Assembly (NCBI GenBank): GCA_963700195.1 | Contig: CAVOWQ010000035.1 | Location: forward strand, 50,353-114,352 | Origin: AP-15 sp963700195 | GTDB lineage: Bacteria > Pseudomonadota > Alphaproteobacteria > ATCC43930 > CGMCC-115725 | DNA length: 64,000 nucleotides | Direction of reading: 5' to 3' | Shown here: in pieces, positions 48,279 through 58,052 of the stretch | Numbering within the stretch: position 1 is the stretch's first letter | How the letters are laid out: each line of letters starts with the position of its first letter | Notes under the pieces: model-generated | Seen by the model: the letters and a program-made list of their open reading frames with translations, nothing else | What the model was told of the DNA's origin: nothing | Databases searched by the model: none | Position numbers and translations under genes: made by a program

Positions 48279-48785
48279 CTGCGCGACCATCGCCAGCGTC
48301 GCACTGCACGGCGTGCATCAGGCGGATGCGCGCCTCGGCGAGCGGGTCGCGGTGATCGGCCTCGGGTTGGTGGGCAGGACCTTGACGGCACAGATCTTGC
48401 ACGCCGCCGGCGCCATCGTCATGGGCGTCGACCTGTCTCCATCGTTGTGGAGAAGGCACGCAGCCTCGCTCGATTGACATGGGCTACGAGCCGGCGGCTC
48501 TTACCGCCTTGAACGCTCTGTGTCGGTGTCGGAGAGTTCGACGCCGTGATCGTGACCGCCTCGGCTGGGTCGAACGATCCGGTCGAGCTCGCGGTGCGCC
48601 TCCTGCACAAATCGGGGCCGTGTCGTAATCGTTGGGAGGTCAAGGTCGACGTTCCGCGCGCGGTTGGTTACGGCCGTGAGGTCGACATCCGCCGCTTCTC
48701 GCGCTCTTACGGCCCGGGGCGCTACGACCGCGAGTACGAAGAACGCGGCCTCGACTATCCGATCGGCTACGTCCGCTGGACCGAA
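48245..48785 (+). pseudogene. Bi-domain oxidoreductase internal fragment (right copy)
   Basis: It is the mirrored counterpart of 47695-48229, with at least three frameshifts: GERVAVIGLGLVG is in one frame, AVGYGREVDIR in a second, and RYDREYEERGLDYPIGYVRW in a third. It joins the amidohydrolase fragment at the same point as the left copy (RWTE meeting LQRLIA on the opposite strand). Confidence 0.65.
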
Positions 48786-49288
48786 CGCTGGGCGATCAGC
48801 CGCTGCAATTCGGCGAGCGCCGTCCCGGAGTTTCCGGCAGCATCGGCACGCCGATCGACCGGTCCGGCGCCGCCTACGGAAGCGAGGAACAGTCGTTGTA
48901 GACTTGGTAGCAAGCGACGCGCAGCACCGGGTGGTCGTTCGAGATCTGGAAGATCGGGCCGAAGTGAGCTGAGCCTCGACCCCGTCGCGGTCCATGTCTT
49001 CAGGCCGCAATTCCGCAACGGCCGGGCGCCTTTCGCTCTGATCGTAGATGCCGCCGCGATCGAACGCGTTATAGATCGGCTTAACCGAGCGTGTTGCCGT
49101 TAGCCGGCTTCTGACCCCCCAGCTGCCCAAACCTTGCCGTCCGCGAGCCGCACTGCCTGCCCGTCGCGCTCGGCTATGTGGGGTGCCCGGTCAGCGCAAC
49201 GAAGCGGGCAGCCCGCTCGCCCCAGAATCCGCGGGCCGATTGCCAGATCCATATGGTCGTCGCAGGGAAATGCGGCGATTGCCGCCAT
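48786..49288 (-). pseudogene. Amidohydrolase-2 family fragment (right copy)
   Basis: The start region (FPCDDHMDL) and DRAPHIAERDGQAVRL match the left copy. Frameshifts near 49,130 and 48,950 break it, and it stops at the same join as the left copy. Conserved parts such as PIYNAFDRGGIYDQSERRP are unchanged. Confidence 0.65.
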
Positions 49289-49321
49289 TTTCGTCCTCCT
49301 CACCGAACTGCCGAGTGTTTA

Positions 49322-49630
49322 TCACATTTCACGGCGGGTTGTGGGGCGTTTGCGTCTCCGCCGAGGATCGCGATGCAGCCAGGTCACCGACGCGAACGCG
49401 CCGAGCCACGAGCCCGTAGCGGCAAACAGCACATAGATCGCGTTCTCGGTGTAGCTGATGACGGCGAACGCCGACAGCAGATACCAGATGGCGCTCCAGT
49501 TCGCCGCCCGGAAGCGGCGCCTGCCGCTCACCGCCGCGTTGAAGAACACGTAAGCCGCATCCGTCGCGGCGGTGGAGGCGAGCGCGCCAACGCGATGAGG
49601 GGGTGGACGCAAATCATGACAGGGCTCCAT
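49322..49630 (-). CDS. Small membrane protein of unknown function (right copy)
   Basis: The core (STAATDAAYVFFNAAVSGRR to GSWLGAFASVTWLHR) is identical to the left copy. The first about 15 residues and the last 15 are read in other frames because of single-base changes. The real start is probably the ATG whose frame gives a DVHPLIALG-like opening. Confidence 0.55.
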   Translation of the reverse strand: MEPCHDLRPPPHRVGALASTAATDAAYVFFNAAVSGRRRFRAANWSAIWYLLSAFAVISYTENAIYVLFAATGSWLGAFASVTWLHRDPRRRRKRPTTRREM

Positions 49631-49712
49631 GGTTATGGTTTTGGAATTCCCAGTATCGGTTTAATCTCGATAGCGGTTGACGCATGTCCGCGGACCCGCG
49701 TCTGATAAGCGC

Positions 49713-52612
49713 ATGCCGCTCGACGAATTGCCCGGCCCCACCCTCGAAGCCCGCCTGCGGCGCGAGATCCGCGGCGAGGTGCTGTTCGACGCGTTCAGCC
49801 GCGGGCGCTACGCACCGATGCGTCGATCTACCAGATCGAGCCGTTGGGCGTCGTCGTGCCGAAGAGCCGCGAGGATGTCGCAGCGGCGATCGCGATCGCG
49901 CGCGAGGAGGGCGTGCCGGTGTTGCCGCGCGGCGGCGGCACCTCGCAATGCGGGCAGACCGTGGCGCGGGCGCTGGTCATCGATTGCAGCAAATATCTCG
50001 ACCGGGTGATCTCGGTCGATGTCGAAGGGCGGCGGGCGCGGGTCGAGCCGGGCGTGGTGCTCGATCGGCTCAACCGGCTGTTGCGCAAGGACAAGCTGTT
50101 CTTTCCGGTCGATCCGTCGACGGCGAGCCGCGCGACGATCGGCGGCATGACCGCCAACAACAGCTGCGGCTCGCGCTCGCTGCGCTACGGCAACATGGTG
50201 CACAATGTGCGCGGCGTCGATGCGTTGCTCGCCGACGGCACGACCGCGTGCTTCGGCGAGGTGCCCGGCAATTTCAGCGATTCCGATGGCGGCGCCATGC
50301 CGGAGCGCTATCGCGAGCTGGTCCGCCACATGCGCGCGTTGCACCGGCGCGAGGCCGACGAGATCGAGCGGCGCTTTCCGAAGGTGCTGCGCCGGGTCGG
50401 CGGCTACAACATCGACAGGATCAGCGACAGCCGGCCACAACATGGCGCGTCTGCTGGTCGGCTCCGAAGGCACGCTCGCCTTCTTCAACGAGATCGAGCT
50501 CGACCTGCAGCCGATCCCGGCGCACCGGGTGCTCGGCATCTGCCATTTCCCGAGCTTCTACGGCGCGATGGCGGCGACCCGGCGGATCGTCGAGCTCGGC
50601 CCCAGCGCGGTCGAGCTGGTCGATCGCACGATGATCGATTTGTCGCGCGACATCCCGATGTTCCGCCCGGTGGTCGAGCGCTTCGTGCAAGGCGAGCCCG
50701 CGGCGCTGCTGTTGACCGAATTCGCCGGCGACGACCCGCCGGAAAACCTGCGGCGCCTCAAGGCCCTGGTCGAATTGATGGGCGATCTCGGTTTCCCCGG
50801 CGCCGTCGTCGAGGCGATCGACCCCGCCTTCCAGCAGGCGGTCTGGGAGATCCGCGCGCAAGGCCTCAACATCATGATGTCGATGAAGGGCGACGGGAAG
50901 CCGATCTCGTTTATCGAGGATTGCGCCGTGCGGCTCGACGACCTCGCCGACTACACCGACCGGCTGACCCGGATCTTCGAGAAGCACGGCACCTACGGCA
51001 CCTGGTACGCGCACGCCTCGGTCGGCTGCCTGCATGTGCGGCCGGTGCTCAATCTGAAGCAGGAGCTCGAGGTCAAGAAGATGCGGGCGATCGCCGAAGA
51101 GGCCTTCGCGATGGTGCGCGAATACAAGGGCTCGCATTCGGGCGAGCATGGCGACGGCCTCGTGCGCTCCGAATTTCACGAGGCGATGTTCGGCTCGCGC
51201 ATGGTGCGCGCCTTCGAGGAGGTCAAGGACGCCTTCGACCCGCAGGGCCTGTTCAACCCGGGCAAGATCGTGCGGGCGCCGAAGATGGACGACCGCACCC
51301 TCTTCCGCTTCAAGCCGGACTACCGCCCATTGCCGGTCGACACGGCGCTCGACTGGTCGGAATGGGGCGGCTTCGCCGCGGCCGCCGAGATGTGCAACAA
51401 CAACGGCGCCTGCCGCGCCCGCGATGCCGGCGTCATGTGCCCTTCCTATCGCGCGACCGGCGACGAGCAGCATCTGACGCGCGGCCGCGCCAATACGTTG
51501 CGGCTGGCGCTGACCGGACAGCTCGGCCCCGAGGCGCTGGTTTCGGAAGACATGCGCGAGACGATGGCGCTGTGCATCTCGTGCAAGGGCTGCAAGCGCG
51601 AATGCCCGACCGGCGTCGACATGGCGCGCATGAAGATCGAATTTCTGCACCACTACCGGAAGCGCCACGGCCTCACGCCGCGCGACCGGCTGATCGCGTA
51701 TCTGCCGCGCTATGCGCCCTATGCCGCGCGCATCGCGCCGCTGTTGAACCTGCGGAACCGCGTCCCGGTGCTGGCCAAGCTCGGGGAGCGGCGGTTCGGG
51801 CTCAGCGCTCAACGAAAGTTGCCGCGCTGGTCCAGCCGCCCCTATCGCGGAGCGTCATCCGGGAGCGGGCGCGAGGTCGTGCTGCTGGTCGACACCTTCA
51901 ACCGCTATTTCGAGCCGGAGAACGCGCGTGCCGCCGAGCGGGTGCTGACCCGCGCCGGCTATCGCGTCGTCAGCCCCGACCCGGCGAAGCGGCCGCCCGC
52001 TCTGCTGCGGCCGGACCTTTCTCTCGGCCGGTCTCGTCGACGAGGCGCGGCACGAGGCGCGCCGCATGCTGGACGCGCTCAGCCCTTATGTCGAGGCCGG
52101 CACGCCGATCGTCGGGCTCGAACCGTCCTGCCTGTTGACCTTGCGCGACGAGTTCCCGGCGATCTTGCCGGGTGCACAGACCAAGGCGCTCGCCGAGCGC
52201 GCTCAGCTCTTCGAGGAATTCGTCGAGAGCGAGCGCGCGGCGGGCCGCTTCGAGCTGCGCGCTGACCCCGATGGAAGGCCGGACCGCATTGCTGCACGGG
52301 CATTGCCACCAGAAGGCGTTTGGAACGGTCGGGGCTGCGGTGAAGGCCTTGCAGCTGATCCCCGGCCTCACTGTCGAGACCTTCGACTCGACCTGCTGCG
52401 GCATGGCCGGCTCCTTCGGCTACGAGGCCGAGCATTACGAGATGTCGCTGAAGATCGGCGAGCTCGGCGTGTTGCCGAAGATGCGCGGCGCGCCTCGCCG
52501 ATACGCTGCTCGCCGCCAACGGCACGAGCTGCCGCCACCAGATCGCCGACGCCGCCGGCCGCGAAGCCCGCCATCTCGTCCGCATCCTCGACGAAGCCTC
52601 TGCCGGAGCATG
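49713..52612 (+). CDS. FAD-binding and Fe-S-binding oxidoreductase, YdiJ-like (right copy, frameshifted)
   Basis: This copy shows the full fusion: the FAD part runs straight into the Fe-S part (RTLFRFKPDYRPLPVDTALD, then CNNNGACRARDAGVMCPSYR). Shifts occur near 49,810, 50,440, 52,000, 52,265 and 52,490. It lacks the palindromic insert of the left copy, so the spacer between LSAQRKLPRWSSRPY and VVLLVDTFNRYFEPENARA is short. It ends RHLVRILDEASAGA with a stop overlapping the next ATG (ATGA). Confidence 0.78.
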
Positions 52613-53630
52613 ACGGTGGAAGAACTCGATATCGTCTTCGATCCACTGCCACCCGAACCGTTGACCCGGTTCGTCACCGAGAAGTCTCGCCTCCTTCAAT
52701 GTCGCTGCGACTGGCCTCTCGGCCTGGTACCCGGTGGGCTTCTTCTTAAAGAGCCGGAGCGGCGAATGGCTGGGCGGACTGCTCGGCCACATCTGGGGCG
52801 GCTGGCTGCAAGTCACGCATCTCTGGGTCGCCTCGGCCGTGCGCAGGCAACGGCACGGCACGCGGCTGCTGCAGGCCGCCGAGGATTACGCCGTCGAGCG
52901 CGGTTGCATCGCCGCGACTTTGGAAACGACCAGCTTCGAAGCGCGCCCATTCTATGAGAAGCGCGGATACGAGGTCTTCGCCACCTTGGACGATTATCCG
53001 CCGGGGCATTCAAAGTTCTTTCTTCGCAAGCGGTTGACGGCTGCGCCACCCGACCGGGCGAAATCGTTGCTCGATTTCTGGTTCGGTCCCCCCGGCGACC
53101 ACGACCGCGAGCAACACCGCCCGATCTGGTTCAAAAGCACCGGTGAATTCGATACGGCACTGCGCCGCGAGTTTCTCGCGGATTACGAATCGGCCGCAGC
53201 CGGGAAGCTGCAGTCGTGGGAGGCCTCGCCCGAGGGGGCGCTAGCCCTATTGCTGCTGCTCGACCAAGTGCCGCGCAATATCTTTCGCGGCACCGCGCGC
53301 GCTTACGCGACCGACGCGGCGGCGCGCGCCGGCGCCGACCGGGCGCTCGAACGCGGCTTCGACCAGCTGGTCCCACCCTCCTGGCGGTTGTTCTTCTATA
53401 TGCCGTTTCATCACAGCGAGAACATCGCCGACCAGCGGCGCTCGCTGGCACTTTTCAACTCCCTGCCGCGGAATCCCGATCGCGGCGGTTCGCTGCGTCG
53501 TTACGGATGCACCTATCTCGAGGTCATCGAACGGTTCGGGCGCTTTCCGCACCGCAACGAAATCCTTGGCCGAGCATCAACCCCGGCAGAAATCGCTTTC
53601 ATGGCGGAGCGTGAACGACCCTCGAACTAA
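52609..53630 (+). CDS. GNAT acetyltransferase fused in frame to DUF924 domain (right copy)
   Basis: After one shift near 52,685 the frame reads the GNAT motifs (GGWLQVTHLWVASAVRRQRH, FYEKRGYEVFATLDDYPPGH) and continues through LRKRLTAAPPDRAKSLLDFW into the DUF924 domain without a stop. The left copy has one base more at this join and reads the two in different frames. The fused form could be the true one. The last residues (AEIAFMAERERPSN) differ from the left copy. Confidence 0.7.
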
Positions 53631-53640
53631 AAACTTTGGC

Positions 53641-54873
53641 CTAGCTCGCCGGCCGGCGCGCGAAGCCGAGCAAGCGGGCGGAGAGGCCGACGGTCCAGCC
53701 CTGCACGATCAGCGACGCCACCACCACGATGAAGATGCTTGCGAAGAGGCGTTTATCGCGGTTGGGGTCGACGAGCGCTGGTATGATGCTGAGGTAGATC
53801 GGCACTGCCCCACGCAATCCGACCCAGGAGGCGAACGCACTCTCGCGCATCGTGAACCCGAAGGGGATGAGGCAGGCGAAAACAGCAACCGGGCGTGCCA
53901 GCAGGATCAGCACCGCAGCTCCGATGATCGCGCCCGGCAGAATAGGGCGGCAGATCATGCGGCGTCACCAGCAGCCCGAGCATCAGGAACAAGACGATTT
54001 GTGCGAGCCACGCCATTCCTTCGAAGAAGTGCTCGACCTCCTGTCGCGCGCGGTGCCGGGTCGCGCCGGTGACGATCGCCGCGAGGTAGGTTGCGAGGAA
54101 ACCGCTGGTGCCGAGGAGCTGTGCCAGCCCGAAGACGGCAAGTCCGCCGGTCAGCACCAGCACCGGCGCGAGCGAGCCTTCCAGCGCGAGCCGCTTCAGA
54201 AGCTGCGCGAGGATCCAGCCGCCCGCGAGGCCGATCACCGCACCCCCGGCCATTTCCTCGAGGAACATCCGCGCGGCTTCGCCGCTGCCGACCGAGCCGG
54301 GCTCGGCAATGAGGCGCAACAGCAGCAGCGTAAGGAAAACAGACATCGGATCGTTGAGCCCGGACTCGACCTCGAGCAGCGCGAGCAACCGCTCCGGCAG
54401 CGCGGCGCCGGCGCGCCGCAACAGCACCGCAACGGCCGCCGCGTCAGTCGGTGCCGCGGCGGAACCAGCCAGCAGCGCAGGCGAGCGGCAGCCCGTCGAC
54501 CAGCGAGACAGCGATGCCGAGGATGGCAGCGGTCACTGCAACCCCGATCGTGGCCAGCACCGCCGCCGGCCAAAACGCGAGACGCAGCATGGCGAGCGGT
54601 GTCTTGAGGCCGCCCTCGAGCAGGATCACAGCAAGCGCGACGCTGCCGATCAGATAAGCCGAGGTGAAGTCGTCATAGGGAATTCCGAGGACACCGTCCT
54701 CGCCCGCGAGCATGCCGAGGGCCAAGAAGACGAGCAGCATCGGCGCGCCGACGCGCCGCGAGATCAGCCCCGCGATGAATGCTCAAGAGCCCGAGCACGC
54801 CGCCCAGCAGGATCAGCTCGTGCGCCCTGGCGATCGCCGCGTGGCCCAGAGCGATCAGCTCGGGCCCGGTCAT
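53641..54873 (-). pseudogene. NhaP2-like antiporter (right copy, several frameshifts)
   Basis: All segments of the left antiporter are present, but in at least four frames: TGPELIALGHAAIARAHELI, then LVFLALGMLAGEDGVLG, VESGLNDPMSVFLT, and SWVGLRGAVPIYLSI. Shifts lie near 54,780, 54,465 and 53,940. If they are real, this copy is dead; if they are sequence errors, it is a second functional antiporter. Confidence 0.7.
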
Positions 54874-54939
54874 CTGAGAGGCATCATCGGTCGTTGCTTC
54901 CTCGCGTACCACACCGCTAACCCAGGAGAAGACACCTGG

Positions 54940-55487
54940 ATGCATACACCAGGGTCAACGGTGATCGCCCGGCTCTCGGTTCTTTTAGTGATCTCGTTGG
55001 GCTTGGTCAGCCCGGCGGTTGCCCAGAAACCAAGCCAGGCGCAAATCAACGCCGTGAGGCAGGCCTGCCCTGCCGACTACCAGACTTATTGCTCAAACGT
55101 TCCGACCGGCGACTCGGGATCGTTGGCGCGCCTCAAGCGAAATGCGCAAAGCCTATCGGAGCCGTGCCGTCAGGCGGTGGCCGCAATCGGCAGTCCGGCG
55201 GCGGCGCAGCACCCGGACCCGCCACTTCACCGACGGCACCGACGACCACCGCGCCGGGCGCCGCGGAGGTAACGCCGGCTGCACCAGCCGCCCGTCCATA
55301 TGGGCCGCCGATGTCGCCGCGACAGGAAGCGATGCTGCTGCGCCGCGCCTGCGGCATGGATTACCAGACCTACTGCAGCGCGGTGCCGTTCGGCGGCGGC
55401 CGGGTCGTCGAATGCTTGAGAGAGAACGGCCCCTCTCTGTCGCGCCAGTGCCGCTCGGCGCTGATGTCGGCAAGGCAGGGACGCTAG
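54940..55487 (+). pseudogene. Secreted cysteine-rich repeat protein (right copy, frameshifted)
   Basis: The signal peptide (LLVISLGLVSPAVAQ) and first repeat (ACPADYQTYCSNVP) are in one frame; the second repeat (ACGMDYQTYCSAVP) is in another after a shift near 55,200. One Cys of repeat 1 is replaced by Arg (SLARLKRNAQ against SLACLKRNAQ in the left copy). Confidence 0.65.
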
Positions 55488-55576
55488 GGGCAGTCGAGGC
55501 GGCTTGTCGCCCGCGCCGGATCGGAGCAGCATCACAGCGCCGCGGCTGGCGCGGCACATAATGGAGGGGGAATGGG

Positions 55577-56034
55577 GTGGAGGGGGAAACGGTTTCATCG
55601 AGGTTCGCCGGAATTGCAACGGTTGCGATCGTAATCGGCCTGGCTGCCGGGCTCTCGTCGCGCGCCTTTGCTCAAGTTTTAATCGTCGGCAACTACGAAA
55701 AGCAGGGGTGGGACGAAAACGGCAAGCCGATCTTTCGCGAACCCGGAAAAGACACGCTGACAGTGATCGATATTTTCAAACCGGACGCGCCGCGAATAAC
55801 GTCTTCGATACCGCTGATGAATTCGGCGTCGGGCCGCCGACCAACCTGGCGATCCTTCCGGCGGGTGACATGGCTCTCGTCGCCAACTCGTTGGAGCCGC
55901 TCGTTCAGGGATGGGGTCACCGATTGGAGCCGGACAACAAGGTTTTCTTGATCGACCTAAAGGCAAATCCGCCCGCCGTCATCGGAACGATCACGGTCGG
56001 CAAGCAGCCCTCCGGAATGGCCATCAACCCGAAT
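55577..56034 (+). pseudogene. Secreted beta-propeller (YVTN/YncE-like) protein, 3'-truncated
   Basis: A GTG start gives a signal peptide (IVIGLAAGLSSRAFAQ), then propeller blades: VIDIFKPDAPRI, PPTNLAILPAGDMALVANS and NKVFLIDLKANPPAVIGTIT followed by VGKQPSGMAINP. A shift lies near 55,820. Right after AINP the sequence changes in frame into a helicase. A complete protein of this type would have seven blades. Confidence 0.65.
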
Positions 56035-56921
56035 TTCCTACGCGACCAGCTCAGCCGACACTCAACTCTCCGACTCATGTGTTACTCCGGTCGCGGAGGC
56101 GAGATTAGGAGCGCGGATGGTACCTGGCGCGTGATTTCGCGCGATGACGCAAAACGTCGGTTTCGCGAAGGGCAGGCAGACGTCCTTCTGTGTACGGATG
56201 CCGCGGCCGAAGGGGCTAAATTTCCAGTTCTGCGGGGCAGTCGTGAACTATGACATGCCATGGAATCCTATGCGTGTTGAGCAGCGCATTGGTCGTATTG
56301 ACAGGCTCGGCCAGGAGAATCCAATCATCAGAATCGTCAATCTTCACTACGATGACACCGTTGAAACTGATGTCTACAGGGTTTTGCGTAGCCGGATCGG
56401 GCTCTTCGAGAGCGTTGTTGGAAAACTGCAGCCGATCCTGCTCGCAGTTGCCGAAGACGTATTTCGGCGACGGTGCTTACGAACACGGGACGCGATCGGA
56501 TCGTAAGTGATATCGAGAGCGCACTCGAGGAGGCGGGGACGGGCTTGGATCTTGATGGCGCTACCGACGCCGGACTTGAGTTAGCTCCGCGACTGCTACC
56601 ACTGTATGATTTCGATGACTTGGATCGCGTTGTCACATCGGAATCGGCGCGGCCTGTGGGAATCAATGTGAACGGGATGGCACAGCGGGAGTATTCGTAC
56701 TTGGCATCTGGATGAATCAACCAGTTCGGATCACGACAGATCCCGAGTTTTATCAGGAGCACACCGAGAGTGTCGAGCTTTGGTCTCCCGGAAACCCGGT
56801 CTTTCCCGCGCCGGGTGTAGTCGCCCGGGTGGAAGATTTGCCCCCGAGTTGTTCGGTCGGGAAGTTGTTGGATTCCGGAGTCGGTCGAATGCTTTGGCAC
56901 TCGCCGCAGAGGGTGCTTAAA
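56035..56921 (+). pseudogene. SNF2/RapA-type helicase, C-terminal part only, frameshifted
   Basis: The preserved part starts FLRDQLSRHSTLRLMCYSGR and contains motifs V-VI: ADVLLCTDAAAEG, then NFQFCGAVVNYDMPWNPMRV and EQRIGRIDRLGQ. After shifts near 56,215, 56,460, 56,710 and 56,850 it goes on through ESVELWSPGNPVFPAPG to a natural-looking end (SRSNALALAAEGA). The ATPase half is missing at the join with the propeller gene. Helicases with this ending occur in DISARM-like and related defence loci. Confidence 0.6.
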
Positions 56922-56928
56922 CCAAGGT

Positions 56929-57289
56929 TTGGACCTGACGGACATCACGCGCATCATGGGGATTCTAGGAGGAGCCAAGAAACTTGCCCAAGAGTACTAC
57001 GCGTTGACGGGGAAACCTCTCGGTATCACCGACGAGGTCGCGGAATATGAAGCTGCCCGTATCCTCGGTGTAGATCTGACGGCAGCCCGCCAAGCCGGGT
57101 ACGATGTAATTGAACGCAGGAAGGGTTCAATTCGCCATCTCCAGATAAAAGGCCGGTGTTTGCTTCTGAACTGCAAGCCTGGCCGGCGCCTCGGGTCCAT
57201 AGACGTTACGAAGGATTGGGATGCCGGAACTTTGTAGTTCTCTTGGACGAAAACTTCGAGGCTATGGAGATGCATGAAGCAGAATGAGC
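56929..57289 (+). CDS. DUF6998-like small protein next to the helicase
   Basis: A TTG start at 56929 (or ATG at 56956) gives GILGGAKKLAQEYYALTGKP, then GITDEVAEYEAARILGVDLT and RHLQIKGRCLL, the latter resembling a nuclease-like QIKG strand. One shift near 57,230 leads to VVLLDENFEAMEMHEAE and a stop at 57,289. I recognise it as a short protein often found beside such helicases; the domain name is my best match. Activity unknown. Confidence 0.5.
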
Positions 57290-57410
57290 CTCGGTTCTCG
57301 CAGCTCTTTCTGCTCCAGGCTCGAAGGCGAGGAACGAACGCGGACAACTCGGCGTCAGCAAATTCAAAGCAATTGGAAAAACTCGGTGGCGTCGGCCCTA
57401 GGATACTGCC

Positions 57411-57527
57411 ATGGACACTCTTAAAGTCTCACAGCTAACAAGCAACCTACGCAACCTTGCGGATTCTGTGGAGCGCCGCCTCTGGGTAGCTTCTCCCTAC
57501 ATTGGGTCTTGGGGGGCCGTGAACACC
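57411..57527 (+). pseudogene. PLD-like nuclease N-terminal fragment
   Basis: The frame MDTLKVSQLTSNLRNLADSV then RRLWVASPYIGSWGAV is a typical opening of phospholipase-D-like nucleases of defence loci. It is cut at about 57,525, before any HKD motif, where unrelated sequence starts. Confidence 0.5.
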
Positions 57528-57541
57528 GAGGAGATGAAAAA

Positions 57542-57853
57542 ATGGAGATCCTACACGACAAGTACGGCAAGCCGCAGGGAATCATCCGCGAGATCGCCGG
57601 CGGCCAGGAACGTCTCTACGACAGAGCCGGCCACGCGATCGACGCTGCCAGCCATCGGACGACTGACTGCCGTCAGGCCCGCGACGCTAACAAGAATTGC
57701 CTTCGTTGGCGGGGGCTCACCGCAACTGAGCCGAGTGCGCGGCGCACCTGCATGATTCATCGTGCTCCCTCACGCCCCTGCCTCTGGTCTCTGACCAATT
57801 GGTCGAGCCAATCCATCAAGTCCTTGCGCCGGACACGTTTCATCTTCGAGTGA
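57542..57853 (+). CDS. Short unrecognised ORF at the start of the next module
   Basis: A GAGGAG site lies 12 bases before the ATG. The first 30 residues (MEILHDKYGKPQGIIREIAG, then QERLYDRAGHA) look like a real short gene of a kind seen on mobile elements, but the rest of the frame has no family features and may be out of frame. Low confidence beyond residue 35. Confidence 0.35.
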   Translation: MEILHDKYGKPQGIIREIAGGQERLYDRAGHAIDAASHRTTDCRQARDANKNCLRWRGLTATEPSARRTCMIHRAPSRPCLWSLTNWSSQSIKSLRRTRFIFE

Positions 57854-57951
57854 ATCGTACAGACCGGCAGGGGCCTCGTTGAGCGCTCCTGGCCACGACG
57901 ACGGCTGAGTTCGTAAATCTGGCCGGTGCGGCATTTCAAAATGCGGGCGAC
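57757..57951 (-). pseudogene. Excisionase-like HTH protein, 5' part broken
   Basis: The frame DVARILKCRTGQIYELSRRR, then PVCTIHSKMKRVRRKDLMDW is a MerR/excisionase-type small HTH. It is clearly related to the HTH protein at 59266-59625 (ELTRRRSQERS, FKIHSKCLRFRKSDVQQWL). A stop codon precedes DVARIL, so the N-terminus is lost or shifted. Confidence 0.5.
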
Positions 57952-58052
57952 ATCCTACGCCCGTGCGCCGTTTACTTCGTATACTGGCGGTCAAGTACCC
58001 ACCCCACACTACCTAGTCGTAATAGTGGTAAGAGAGTGAGAGAGAGTGCTAG

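Larger units (their letters stand above)
48245..55520 (-). repeat. Right arm of the giant imperfect inverted duplication
   Basis: This is the reverse-oriented partner of 40770-48229. It keeps the full mirrored gene order but carries more single-base frameshifts than the left arm, particularly in the antiporter, the FAD protein and the amidohydrolase. Many amino-acid differences from the left arm are conservative (V/I, D/E, K/Q). Homology fades at about 55,520, a few bases past the Cys-rich gene. Confidence 0.92.

Noticed and set aside
40770..55520. Inverted duplication as a single-read artefact (missed adapter)
   Set aside because: The arms differ mainly at synonymous or conservative sites, which read errors would not produce. 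A join of two strains or a true old duplication remains possible.
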